From: Clostridia bacterium
Lineage (GTDB): Bacteria > Bacillota > Clostridia > Oscillospirales > Acutalibacteraceae
DNA: 39,731 nt
Assembly: GCA_900770255.1 (NCBI GenBank)
Contig: CAAGJN010000066.1
Span: 1 to 39,731, forward strand
Reading direction: 5' to 3'
Under the pieces are notes generated by a model. It made no database searches. It was not told where the DNA came from and saw nothing but the letters and a program-made list of their open reading frames with translations. Below, piece by piece: positions 8,290 through 15,376 of the stretch (its first letter is position 1; each line of letters opens with the position of its first letter). The translations under genes were made by a program, and so were the position numbers.

Positions 8290-9222
8290 TCAGTCCTGGA
8301 AGAGCGGAGTTGACAGATAGCGGTCGCCTGTGTCGGGCAGCAACACGACTATTGTCTTGCCCTCGTTCTCAGGGCGCTTTGCAAGCTCGATCGCCGCATA
8401 TGCCGCAGCGCCGGAGGAGATGCCGACGAGCACGCCCTCGCTGACGCCGATAAGCTTGCCTGTTGCGAACGCATCCTCGTTGCTCACGGCAACGATCTCA
8501 TCGTATATCTTTGTGTCAAGCACCTCCGGCACAAAGCCTGCGCCGATGCCCTGTATTTTATGTGACCCCGAAACTCCTGTTGATAGCACCGCCGAGCTTG
8601 CAGGCTCAACCGCCACAATCTTCACATCGGGCTTCTTCTCCTTAAGGTATTCGCCCACACCAGTCACTGTGCCGCCCGTGCCGACGCCCGCGACAAAGAT
8701 GTCAACCTCGCCGTCCGTATCCTCAAGGATTTCGGGACCCGTGGTCTCATAGTGAGCCTTCGGGTTAGACGGGTTGACAAACTGGCCGGGAATAAAGCTG
8801 TTCGGAATCTCTTTTGCAAGTTCATCAGCCTTCGCTATCGCGCCCTTCATTCCCTTTGCGCCCTCCGAGAGCACGAGCTCTGCTCCGTAAGCCTTCATCA
8901 ACTGGCGGCGTTCAACCGACATCGTGTCGGGCATAACGATAATGATCCTGTAGCCCCTCGCCGCAGCCACAGACGCTAGGCCGATGCCTGTGTTGCCTGA
9001 GGTCGGCTCGATGATGACCGAACCGGGCTTGAGCTTGCCGGACGCCTCGGCGTCGTCGAGCATCTTCTTTGCTATGCGGTCCTTGACGGAACCTGCGGGA
9101 TTAAAATACTCGAGCTTTGCGAGTATCTTTGCCTTGAGGCCGAATTTCTTTTCAATATGGGTCAGTTCAAGAAGCGGAGTGCCGCCTATAAGCTGATCTG
9201 CGGAAGTATAGATCTTTGACAT
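8290..9222 (-). CDS. cysK: Cysteine synthase A (O-acetylserine sulfhydrylase)
   Basis: This PLP enzyme makes cysteine from O-acetylserine and sulfide. The protein has 310 residues, the standard CysK length. Visible motifs are the Schiff-base lysine in NPAGSVKDRIA (about 40-50), the substrate loop EPTSGNTGIGLA (about 68-79), the phosphate-binding GTGGTVTGVGEYLKEKKP and the C-terminal LPDTGDRYLSTPLF. The ATG at 9222 is supported by AAAGGAGAAAA upstream. The frame stays open further upstream, but that part overlaps the regulatory leader and does not resemble CysK. A promoter with operator, a cysteine-rich leader peptide and a terminator precede it. mnmA follows after a 73-base gap that contains a hairpin. 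Confidence 0.95.
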   Translation of the reverse strand: MSKIYTSADQLIGGTPLLELTHIEKKFGLKAKILAKLEYFNPAGSVKDRIAKKMLDDAEASGKLKPGSVIIEPTSGNTGIGLASVAAARGYRIIIVMPDTMSVERRQLMKAYGAELVLSEGAKGMKGAIAKADELAKEIPNSFIPGQFVNPSNPKAHYETTGPEILEDTDGEVDIFVAGVGTGGTVTGVGEYLKEKKPDVKIVAVEPASSAVLSTGVSGSHKIQGIGAGFVPEVLDTKIYDEIVAVSNEDAFATGKLIGVSEGVLVGISSGAAAYAAIELAKRPENEGKTIVVLLPDTGDRYLSTPLFQD

Positions 9223-9300
9223 AATAATTTTCTCCTTTAAAATCAAAATTAAAACTCGCGATACGGCTGTTATCATCGATATGCCGGGCTTGCCGCCGAT

Positions 9301-9337
9301 AAAACAAAGACCGGGGAACTCCGATGAGTTTCCCCGG
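9301..9337 (-). terminator. Leader terminator (attenuator) upstream of cysK
   Basis: On the reverse strand, the stem CCGGGGAAACTC (9337-9326) pairs with GAGTTCCCCGG (9321-9311) around a four-base ATCG loop with one bulge. TCTTTGTTTT follows. It lies between the leader peptide stop (9363) and the cysK start (9222), so it would end transcription before cysK unless prevented. The 3' arm sequence ATCGGAG can alternatively pair with CTCCGA or TTCCGAT inside the leader-peptide coding region, which suggests an antiterminator. Confidence 0.75.
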
Positions 9338-9362
9338 CAAAAAAGCGGTTTTAACGGATCTT

Positions 9363-9470
9363 TTACGACCCTCGCTCGGAGAACATATCGGAAAAAGACA
9401 TTGCAAAACATGCGCGCTGACAACAGCCGCACATACACTCATTTTTACACATTACGCCGAGTTTTTTCAT
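9363..9470 (-). CDS. Cysteine-rich leader peptide of cysK (35 aa)
   Basis: A short ORF has a strong ribosome site (AAAGGAGAG, seven to eight bases before ATG at 9470). It encodes 35 residues and ends with TAA at 9365-9363. Six cysteines occur at positions 8, 12, 14, 16, 17 and 21, in the core MCKNECMCGCCQRAC, and there are five methionines. The frame differs from that of cysK. It starts about 47 bases after the -10 box and ends 26 bases before the terminator stem, the geometry of ribosome-mediated attenuation. Proposed role (inference): ribosomes stall on Cys codons when charged tRNA-Cys is scarce, so that cysK is transcribed. An alternative is a true small metal- or sulfur-binding protein. 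Confidence 0.7.
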   Translation of the reverse strand: MKKLGVMCKNECMCGCCQRACFAMSFSDMFSERGS

Positions 9471-9516
9471 AACGTTCTCTCCTTTCTTTTGCCCACCTGT
9501 TCGGTATGTTGAGTAA

Positions 9517-9545
9517 ACTATACCACATATTGCCTACCGTGTCAA
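9517..9545 (-). promoter_or_regulatory. Promoter of the cysK leader
   Basis: TTGACA (9545-9540), a 17-base spacer and TATAGT (9522-9517) form a near-perfect sigma-A promoter on the reverse strand, 46 bases before the leader peptide ATG. Confidence 0.85.
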
Positions 9546-9552
9546 TAGGCAA
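9530..9552 (-). promoter_or_regulatory. Inverted-repeat operator over the cysK -35 box
   Basis: TTGCCTA and TAGGCAA form a perfect 7-base inverted repeat with a 9-base spacer, centred on the -35 hexamer. This position and symmetry fit a dimeric repressor. The Rrf2 regulator encoded two genes downstream is the obvious candidate, by inference only. It is unlikely to terminate corA transcripts because no T-run follows. Confidence 0.7.
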
Positions 9553-9565
9553 TTTAAATATTTTT

Positions 9566-10417
9566 TTACAGCCACTTCTTGCGCTTGAAAAACAGTATGA
9601 GCAGCACAAGGATGACGACGCTCACGATAATCACGGCCAAATAGCCGTACTCCCAGTTGAGCTCGCGCATGCCCGAAAAATTCATGCCGTACCAGCCCGT
9701 GAGCAGCGTCAGAGGCAGGAATATGACGGTCACGACCGTAAAAAGCTTCATCAGCTCGTTCTGTTGGATCGAGAGCTGCGACTGATATTCGTCCTGCATA
9801 TGTTCTATTACGTCACGCAGATTCTGCACGGTCTGCAAATATCTGTCCGTTCTGTTTTTCAGGATCGTAAACCGTCTTGCCGCCTCCTTCGAAAATACCA
9901 TGTTGTCGTTTGCCGAAGCCTCATCAAAGATCTGCGTCAGCTGCTCATAGTACCTCTTGACGCGCAGCAGCTTGCGCCGCCATGCCGAGAGCTTTGCAAA
10001 AACCTCCTTGCCCGACTCCGACTTGAACAGATATATGTTTTCATAGTCGTCAATCTCATTTTCGAGCTTCGACAGATAGTCCATGTCCCCGTTCAGCAGC
10101 CGCACAAAGAAGCGGTAAAGCATCTGCTCGGGCTTCAGAGAGCTGTTTTCGGCCGATATTTCTCCGAAGATCTTCTGTGCCGTCTCATCGGCGGCGCCCT
10201 CAGTAAAAATGATCAGGTTATCCTTGCTGATATAGGCGAGCATTTTGTAATCTTCCGTGCGCTCGCTGCGCACATCGTACCAGTCGAAGGCGAGAAAATC
10301 AAAAGCGTCGAAACTCTCGAAGCTCTCTACCTCGCTCTCACGGATATAGTCGAACACCTTTGGCTCCATATACTGCGCCGCCTCTTCCGCACGTTCAAAT
10401 GGCAATACCAACTGCAT
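9566..10417 (-). CDS. corA: CorA family divalent cation (Mg2+) transporter
   Basis: CorA proteins are homopentameric channels for Mg2+ (some carry Co2+, Ni2+ or Zn2+). The signature YGMNF is followed by a second membrane helix (LAVIIVSVVILVLLILFF) and a basic tail (KRKKWL), the expected C-terminal two-helix topology. Residues 1 to about 220 form the acidic and coiled cytoplasmic domain. The protein of 283 residues is slightly short but complete. GAGGTG sits five to six bases before the ATG at 10417. An in-frame ATG at 10435 lacks such a site. No paralogue-specific marker shows which ion is used. Confidence 0.9.
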   Translation of the reverse strand: MQLVLPFERAEEAAQYMEPKVFDYIRESEVESFESFDAFDFLAFDWYDVRSERTEDYKMLAYISKDNLIIFTEGAADETAQKIFGEISAENSSLKPEQMLYRFFVRLLNGDMDYLSKLENEIDDYENIYLFKSESGKEVFAKLSAWRRKLLRVKRYYEQLTQIFDEASANDNMVFSKEAARRFTILKNRTDRYLQTVQNLRDVIEHMQDEYQSQLSIQQNELMKLFTVVTVIFLPLTLLTGWYGMNFSGMRELNWEYGYLAVIIVSVVILVLLILFFKRKKWL

Positions 10418-10536
10418 ATGAGCACCTCGTTTCATATCTGAGCGGTAAAATTTTGCACCTTTATTGTACCACTTCCGGCATTAAGAAATCTATATGTTTA
10501 TCCATTAAAAGCGTTGTTTTTAATCGCCGTTAGTTA

Positions 10537-10565
10537 TTGAAAGCAACTTTTTTATATGATATACT
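10537..10565 (+). promoter_or_regulatory. Promoter of the nucleotidyltransferase/OCD pair
   Basis: TTGAAA (10537-10542), a 17-base spacer and TATACT (10560-10565), 69 bases before the ATG at 10635. Confidence 0.7.
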
Positions 10566-10634
10566 GAGATAGTATCAATTTTTTCTGTTATGCTTAAACA
10601 AACACGCAATATTTATCCGCAGGAGGAAGACAGC

Positions 10635-11531
10635 ATGCTGAAAAAGGAACAATTTGCAATATTATCATTTGCGGAACACTTTCACAAGATCGATTTGGAG
10701 CGCATCGCAGAAAAATCCGCTATTTCTCTTGACACTCTCCAAAGTACACTTGAAAACCTGAGCTCGGACGGGTTCATCTGCAACAATAAGATAACCGACA
10801 AGGGACTTCTCGAACTTGAGCCCTACAGAGTAAAGCGTGCAATATTTATTGCTGCCGGTATGGGCTCACGCATGATGCCGATAACTCTGAGCTGTCCCAA
10901 ACCACTTGTCAGAGTCAACGGTACAAGAATAATCGACACGCTTATTGACGCATGCGTTGAAGCTGATATAAAAGATATTATCGTAGTGCGCGGATATCTC
11001 GGCGAATGCTTCAATCAGCTTACTGAAAAATATCCATTTATAAAATTTGTGGACAACCCAAACTATGAAACATATAATAATATTTCCTCGGCTTATCTTG
11101 TGCGCGATCTTATCGGCGGTTCGTATATCTTTGAGTCCGACATATATTTGGTCAACCGGTCTCTGATTACAAAATATCAATACAGGAGCAACTACCTCGG
11201 TGTGCCCTGTGATGAGACACCCGATTGGTGCTTTGATACCGACAAAGATCTTCGAATAACCGATCTGCACAAGTCCGGAAAAAACTGTCATCACATGTAC
11301 GGTATATCCTATTATGACGAAGAGACCGGGAATCTGTTTAAAAAATATGTTGAAGAGGTCTTTAACAACACTTTGGGCGGAAAAGATCACTTTTGGGATG
11401 ATGTGCTGTGCCACTTTTATGCCGACAGAGCAACCATTTATGTCCGTGAATGCTCATTCAGCGATACAATGGAAATAGATTCCTTTGATGAACTGTGTGA
11501 GGCCGATGAAAGATACAGAATCAGAAATTGA
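10635..11531 (+). CDS. LicC-like nucleotidyltransferase with N-terminal winged-helix domain
   Basis: A MarR-like winged helix spans residues 1 to about 65 (IAEKSAISLDTLQSTLENL is the likely recognition region). It is joined to a sugar-nucleotidyltransferase-type domain starting at about residue 70 with the nucleotide-binding loop AAGMGSRMMP and the lysine-containing SCPKPLVRVNG. Fusions of this kind occur among LicC-like CTP:phosphocholine cytidylyltransferases, which make CDP-choline to decorate surface polymers. Substrate choice cannot be read from sequence, and another NTP transfer is possible. The ATG at 10635 is chosen because AGGAGGAAGA precedes it. The next gene begins 14 bases after the stop. 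The DNA is visibly AT-richer than its neighbours. Confidence 0.78.
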   Translation: MLKKEQFAILSFAEHFHKIDLERIAEKSAISLDTLQSTLENLSSDGFICNNKITDKGLLELEPYRVKRAIFIAAGMGSRMMPITLSCPKPLVRVNGTRIIDTLIDACVEADIKDIIVVRGYLGECFNQLTEKYPFIKFVDNPNYETYNNISSAYLVRDLIGGSYIFESDIYLVNRSLITKYQYRSNYLGVPCDETPDWCFDTDKDLRITDLHKSGKNCHHMYGISYYDEETGNLFKKYVEEVFNNTLGGKDHFWDDVLCHFYADRATIYVRECSFSDTMEIDSFDELCEADERYRIRN

Positions 11532-11545
11532 AAAGGGGTTGCACT

Positions 11546-12493
11546 ATGAAAATAATAACTTTCGAGGACATGAAAAAATTCAACATATCCAATCTCGAGG
11601 CCTATAGCTGGGTCGAAGAGATGCTCCTCCATAAGGATGAGGCATATCTTCCGCCGAAGATCTCAATGAAGTATTCCACAAAACCGGGCGTGTTCTATAA
11701 TGTCATGCCTTCTATTATCCCGCATGAGAATGTCGCCGGAGTGAAACTTGTCAGCAGATATCCGGATGCGAGTCCTGCACTTAATTCCCTGCTTATTCTG
11801 TGCGACTTTGAGGACGGCACCCCACTCGCCTTTATGGATGCGAACTATATTACGGCAATGAGGACTGGCGCAGTCGCCGTTCACTCGGTCAAGTTGTTCG
11901 CCAATAAAGATTTTGAGACAATCGGTCTTATCGGACTGGGCAATGTCATGCGCGCTACAATGAAGATCTTTGCCGATGTATTTCCTCACCGCAATTTTCA
12001 GATAAAGCTCTATAAATACAAGGATTCTCACATTTCCTTTATGGAGGAGTTCAAGGATAACCCGAACTTTCATTTTGAGATTGCCGATACTTATGAAGAT
12101 GTTGTCAGAGATTCTGATGTCGTCATGTCCGCCGCTACATATTTCGACCACGATATCTGCTCAGATGACTGCTTTAAAAAGGGCGTAACTGTACTTCCCA
12201 TACACACAAGGGGCTTTGCAAACTGTGATCTCTTCTTTGACAAGGTTTTCGCAGATGACGTCGGTCATGTCCGCGGTTTTAAATATTTTGATAAATTTAA
12301 AAATTTTGCAGAAGTTCACGAAGTCGTTTGCGGCAAAAAGCCCGGACGCACCGATAGGGATGAACGTATCCTCGTATATAACATTGGTATTTCGCTTCAT
12401 GATATCTATTACGCCAGCAAGATATATAAAAAATATTGCACTAAGCTTCCGGACAGCGATATGAAAGCCCCCACAGAAAAATATTGGTATTGA
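11546..12493 (+). CDS. Ornithine cyclodeaminase / mu-crystallin family protein
   Basis: This is an NAD(P)-dependent enzyme fold of the ornithine cyclodeaminase family, whose members include ornithine cyclodeaminase, alanine dehydrogenase and ketimine reductases. Visible parts are the substrate lysine region GVKLVSRYPD, the family block YITAMRTGAVAVHSVK and the Rossmann loop IGLIGLGNVMRATMKIF. The 315 residues from ATG 11546 are normal length; AAAGGGG lies seven bases before it. It is translationally close to the LicC-like gene and AT-rich like it, so the two probably arrived together. Its substrate is unknown. A role in making or recycling an amino compound transferred by the partner is speculation. 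Confidence 0.8.
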   Translation: MKIITFEDMKKFNISNLEAYSWVEEMLLHKDEAYLPPKISMKYSTKPGVFYNVMPSIIPHENVAGVKLVSRYPDASPALNSLLILCDFEDGTPLAFMDANYITAMRTGAVAVHSVKLFANKDFETIGLIGLGNVMRATMKIFADVFPHRNFQIKLYKYKDSHISFMEEFKDNPNFHFEIADTYEDVVRDSDVVMSAATYFDHDICSDDCFKKGVTVLPIHTRGFANCDLFFDKVFADDVGHVRGFKYFDKFKNFAEVHEVVCGKKPGRTDRDERILVYNIGISLHDIYYASKIYKKYCTKLPDSDMKAPTEKYWY

Positions 12494-12556
12494 AACGGTG
12501 TCTTTGTGCTGTGACTCCGTTTGGATAAAGAATAAATTCTTTATCCTCAACTGTCA

Positions 12557-12586
12557 TTGACACAGGCCGTCCGATTCGTGTATAAT
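12557..12586 (+). promoter_or_regulatory. Promoter of the cysteine hydrolase gene
   Basis: TTGACA (12557-12562), an 18-base spacer and TATAAT (12581-12586); both boxes are perfect consensus. Confidence 0.8.
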
Positions 12587-12642
12587 TATTACATTGCACA
12601 CGATAGTGTGCAGCATATGTACAACCGTAAGGAGCTGACAAC

Positions 12643-13188
12643 ATGGAAAAAAAGTATGCAATTCTCGTCGTTGATATGCTCAACGACTTTGTCACAGGTG
12701 CACTCAAATGCGACAGAGGTCTCGCTATAGTCCCCAAAACAGCGGAACTCCTCAAGGGCGCGAGGGAAAAGAATATTCCCGTCATTTTCTGCAACGACGC
12801 CCACATCAAAGGCATCGATCACGAATTAAAGCTCTGGGGCGACCATGCTATCGCAGGCACCGAAGGCGCAAAGGTTATTCCCGAGCTTGAACAGTGCGAG
12901 AGCGACTATGTCGTTCCCAAGAGAAGGTACAGCGGATTTTTCCACACCGATCTTGACCTCCTGCTCAAGGAGCTCGGAGTCAACACCGTCGTTATGACAG
13001 GCCTGCACACTCATATGTGCGTGCGCCACACCTCGGCCGACGCATATCAGCTCGGCTACGACGTCGTCGTCATCAAGGACGCGACCGACTCGTTCACCGC
13101 TGAGGACTACAACTACGGCATCAAGTATCTTCAGGACGTCTACGGCGCCGAGATCACCGACACCGACAGCTTTCTCGCCTCTGTCTGA
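12643..13188 (+). CDS. Isochorismatase-family cysteine hydrolase (nicotinamidase-like)
   Basis: This 181-residue hydrolase has the family catalytic triad in place: D11 (VVDMLNDF), K93 (VVPKRRYSGF) and C126 (THMCVRHTSADA). D52 and H54 (CNDAHIKGID) with the following H resemble the metal site of nicotinamidases, and the WGDHAIAGTEGA block is also nicotinamidase-like. PncA-type enzymes convert nicotinamide to nicotinate for NAD salvage. Other family members cleave isochorismate, N-carbamoyl compounds or biuret, so the reaction is only probable. AAGGAG precedes the start, the gene has its own consensus promoter, and a strong terminator follows. Confidence 0.85.
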   Translation: MEKKYAILVVDMLNDFVTGALKCDRGLAIVPKTAELLKGAREKNIPVIFCNDAHIKGIDHELKLWGDHAIAGTEGAKVIPELEQCESDYVVPKRRYSGFFHTDLDLLLKELGVNTVVMTGLHTHMCVRHTSADAYQLGYDVVVIKDATDSFTAEDYNYGIKYLQDVYGAEITDTDSFLASV

Positions 13189-13202
13189 ACATAAAAACGA
13201 AC

Positions 13203-13235
13203 AAAACCGCTCTGCGTGACACAGAGCGGTTTTCT
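13203..13235. terminator. Bidirectional terminator
   Basis: AAAACCGCTCTG (13203-13214) pairs perfectly with CAGAGCGGTTTT (13222-13233) around a seven-base loop. It serves the forward hydrolase gene and the reverse phosphatase gene ending at 13245. Confidence 0.9.
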
Positions 13236-13244
13236 TTATGCGCT

Positions 13245-13961
13245 TTATTTTCTGAGTATCCCACCGACAGCTTCTATCTCCTGTGACGTGAGACCCGCCT
13301 TGATAAAATAATCTTCCACGGAGCCGTAGCGGCTTTTAAGATGATCGAACACGGCGATTATATTTTCTGGCGGAGAGTCAAGGTGACTCATGTCGCTCTC
13401 CCAGACGAGCCCGGTTTGAGCGCTGATCTCGCGGCGGTAAAACGGCTCGAGATAGGTAGCGGAGATGCGGTAATCGGCGACGATATCGTCAAAATATACT
13501 CCGCTGAGGCTCAATATCAGAGCGGCGGTTATGCCTGTGCGGTCCTTGCCGAGAAAACAGTGGAACATTGCCGGCGCATCAATGCGCGCGAGCTGCGAGA
13601 ACAGGCGGGCATAATTATCCTTGCTCTCCTCAATGCTCGTAATATACACCTCGGGCATCGTCTTTGCGATATGCGGCGAGGCAGGGTTTATCTCAAGCAG
13701 AGAAAAATGATAGTAGTTTATATCCTCACTGTCCGCAAACTCCGACGGCATTGTCTCAACTTCGGAATTGCCGCGCAGGTCAAACACATTCCCGATCCCG
13801 TATTCGCGGAAAAACGCCATGTCGCCGGGCGTTGATGCCCTCGGCCTGCCGCAGCGCAGCAGCCTGCCGAACCTTGTTACGCCGCCGTCCACAGTCGGAT
13901 ATCCCCCGAGGTCGCGGCAGTTTTGTATATTCTCAAGGGGCATATGCCTGAAGTTCTCCAT
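13245..13961 (-). CDS. Tyrosine-protein phosphatase (Y_phosphatase3 type)
   Basis: This cysteine-based phosphatase has 238 residues. The P-loop HCFLGKDRTG (about 135-144) is the HCxxGKDRTG form found in bacterial atypical tyrosine/lipid phosphatases such as LipA of Listeria and MptpB. The N-terminal NCRDLGGYPTVDGGVTRFGRLLRCGRP block is the other hallmark. Such enzymes act on phosphotyrosine, phosphoserine or phosphoinositides. No signal peptide is visible, so it is probably cytoplasmic. AAGGAGGGCG precedes the ATG. It is a single-gene unit between its promoter and a terminator. Confidence 0.88.
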   Translation of the reverse strand: MENFRHMPLENIQNCRDLGGYPTVDGGVTRFGRLLRCGRPRASTPGDMAFFREYGIGNVFDLRGNSEVETMPSEFADSEDINYYHFSLLEINPASPHIAKTMPEVYITSIEESKDNYARLFSQLARIDAPAMFHCFLGKDRTGITAALILSLSGVYFDDIVADYRISATYLEPFYRREISAQTGLVWESDMSHLDSPPENIIAVFDHLKSRYGSVEDYFIKAGLTSQEIEAVGGILRK

Positions 13962-13992
13962 TTTCGCCCTCCTTATAGGTCTTTATATATTC

Positions 13993-14021
13993 ATTCTAAG
14001 GTATTTTTACGCATTTTGCAA
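13993..14021 (-). promoter_or_regulatory. Promoter of the tyrosine phosphatase gene
   Basis: TTGCAA (14021-14016), a 17-base spacer and TAGAAT (13998-13993) on the reverse strand. Confidence 0.6.
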
Positions 14022-14113
14022 CAGGAAGGGTGCAGAAAAAATTTTTAACCTGCGGTTTCATCCCTGCGGGTCCTGAGATAGAGGGTATATTCATATTTAC
14101 AGCCCTGATACTC

Positions 14114-14533
14114 CTATTGTTTTCTCTCGATCGGATCGTCAAAGCCAAAACTTTTATACATATGTATCGCCCGCTTATTATCGTCCTCGACCCCGACCGT
14201 CAGCTCAGTATAGCCCCGGCCCTCAAGCTCCTTTATAACGCCGCCGAGCAAATATTTCCCGAGTCCCTTTCCCTGAAGCTCACGGCTCACCCTGAAGGCA
14301 TAAAGATATGCGCGTCTGCCCTTCACAGCCATCCGCTCATCCTCATTTGTATACATGACCCGCAGCTCGCCCGCGAGAGCAGGGCCGACAAAGAGGCAGA
14401 AGATATCGATCTTTCCAAGCTGCATATCTCGCGTATTCTCGGCTATCATATCATTCGGGCTGCGATATTCGAACAACTCCGCCAGCATGGGGAGCTCTGC
14501 CGCCGATATTTTTCTTATACTTCTGTCTTGCAT
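14114..14533 (-). CDS. GNAT family N-acetyltransferase
   Basis: This 139-residue acetyl-CoA-dependent acetyltransferase fold has the pyrophosphate-binding motif A (VSRELQGKGLGKYLLGGVIKEL) and motif B (VGVEDDNKRAIHMYKSFGF). The pattern is close to ribosomal-protein or small-molecule acetyltransferases, but the substrate is unknown. ATG at 14533 has GAGGCG seven bases upstream; an in-frame TTG at 14554 has none. It is the last gene of the DUF2975-XRE-GNAT operon, 23 bases after the regulator. Confidence 0.82.
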   Translation of the reverse strand: MQDRSIRKISAAELPMLAELFEYRSPNDMIAENTRDMQLGKIDIFCLFVGPALAGELRVMYTNEDERMAVKGRRAYLYAFRVSRELQGKGLGKYLLGGVIKELEGRGYTELTVGVEDDNKRAIHMYKSFGFDDPIERKQ

Positions 14534-14556
14534 CTTATTTCGCCTCAAAATCAAAG

Positions 14557-14775
14557 CTAATCGTTTTTATCCTCTCCCGGCACATACTCGAGCAGATCGC
14601 CCGGCTGGCAGTCGAGTATTTCGCACAGGGCATCGAGCGTTGAAAAGCGGAAGGCCTTTGCTCTGTGATTTTTGAAATTTGACACGTTCGCCATCGTCAT
14701 GCCGAGCCTGTCGGCGAGCTCGGTCAGCGACATTTTTCGCTTTGCCATCATAACATCCAGATTTATAACTATCAT
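14557..14775 (-). CDS. Small XRE/Cro-type transcriptional regulator (YozG-like)
   Basis: This 72-residue protein is almost entirely one helix-turn-helix domain (MSLTELADRLGMTMANVSNFKNHRAKAF), followed by ALCEILDCQPGDLLEY, the usual end of this class. Regulators of this size are regularly paired with DUF2975 membrane proteins in Firmicutes, as here. The start at 14775 is supported by GGAGGG eight bases upstream. The palindrome at 15361-15376 over the operon promoter is a natural autoregulatory site, by inference. Confidence 0.87.
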   Translation of the reverse strand: MIVINLDVMMAKRKMSLTELADRLGMTMANVSNFKNHRAKAFRFSTLDALCEILDCQPGDLLEYVPGEDKND

Positions 14776-14793
14776 ACCGCTATCCCTCCGCAC

Positions 14794-15300
14794 TTAAAAT
14801 ATCTCGTCGTTTTCTTCTTTGATGATCGCTGCGCGCCTGAACACTCCGCTCATCACAAAGGCAAGCACGCAGGCGGTAATGCAGACGAAAAATACGACAA
14901 ACACCGGAAGATAGTATAACCCCATAAGCTCATATATTTTTATCGTCGCGCAGAGCAGCACCTGCACCGCAACGAGCACTGCAAGCTCCGCAACGGCGCA
15001 AAAGCCTATATTGCGGAATTTGGCGGCCGTTTTTAGCGAAAACGCCTCGTCCGTAAAGAGCAGCGAGCAAATGCGCTTGAGCTCAACAAGCACCGCGAGA
15101 TACGGCACGGCGCAGGCATATACAGAGCCTACGGTGATGCCGAAGATATGCGGGCTGAGCGTACTCCAGTCGGAGTGCTTGAGCATTGCGGCAACAATGA
15201 ACGGAAGCGCGGCAAGTACGATCAGCGTAAGCACGATGCCAATGACCACAAGGGTATTGAGAGTTACTTTTTCGGCTGTTGTTTTGTTGCGGTCTTTCAT
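14794..15300 (-). CDS. DUF2975 family membrane protein
   Basis: This 168-residue protein has four predicted membrane helices (around residues 17-39, 52-75, 100-122 and 130-155) and the DUF2975 pattern, including LKRICSLLFTDEAFSLKTAAKFRNIGF between helices two and three. The function of the family is unknown; its pairing with a YozG-type regulator suggests a two-gene sensor/regulator or stress unit. The start is uncertain: ATG at 15300 matches family length, although its GGAG site is rather far (12 bases). An upstream ATG at 15336 would add 12 polar residues. Confidence 0.8.
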   Translation of the reverse strand: MKDRNKTTAEKVTLNTLVVIGIVLTLIVLAALPFIVAAMLKHSDWSTLSPHIFGITVGSVYACAVPYLAVLVELKRICSLLFTDEAFSLKTAAKFRNIGFCAVAELAVLVAVQVLLCATIKIYELMGLYYLPVFVVFFVCITACVLAFVMSGVFRRAAIIKEENDEIF

Positions 15301-15334
15301 AATATTAAAAAACTCCTTTTTCGTTTTTGAGGTC

Positions 15335-15363
15335 ATTATAACATGATAATTTAAGATTGTCAA
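15335..15363 (-). promoter_or_regulatory. Consensus promoter of the DUF2975-XRE-GNAT operon
   Basis: TTGACA (15363-15358), a 17-base spacer and TATAAT (15340-15335): perfect hexamers and spacing. Confidence 0.9.
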
Positions 15364-15376
15364 TAAATATTTATTG
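15361..15376. promoter_or_regulatory. 16-bp palindrome at the DUF2975-XRE promoter (candidate operator)
   Basis: CAATAAATATTTATTG is a perfect palindrome abutting and partly overlapping the -35 box. Its half-site (TTTATTGTTTT) recurs at about 15390-15401. This arrangement suits a dimeric XRE repressor binding two sites, and the regulator is encoded in the same operon. Confidence 0.6.

Noticed and set aside
9223..9438. N-terminal extension of CysK in the same frame
   Set aside because: The open frame continues upstream of 9222 but includes the terminator hairpin, lacks a ribosome site, and does not match CysK; the usual MSKIY start has a good site.
9363..9545. T-box or known riboswitch upstream of cysK
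   Set aside because: No T-box sequence (AGGGTGGNACCGCG-like), specifier stem or SAM-type core is seen; the short Cys-rich ORF plus terminator explains the leader better.
9506..10441. Forward-strand ORF of 311 residues
   Set aside because: It is the antisense of corA, whose family motifs (YGMNF) are clear on the reverse strand.
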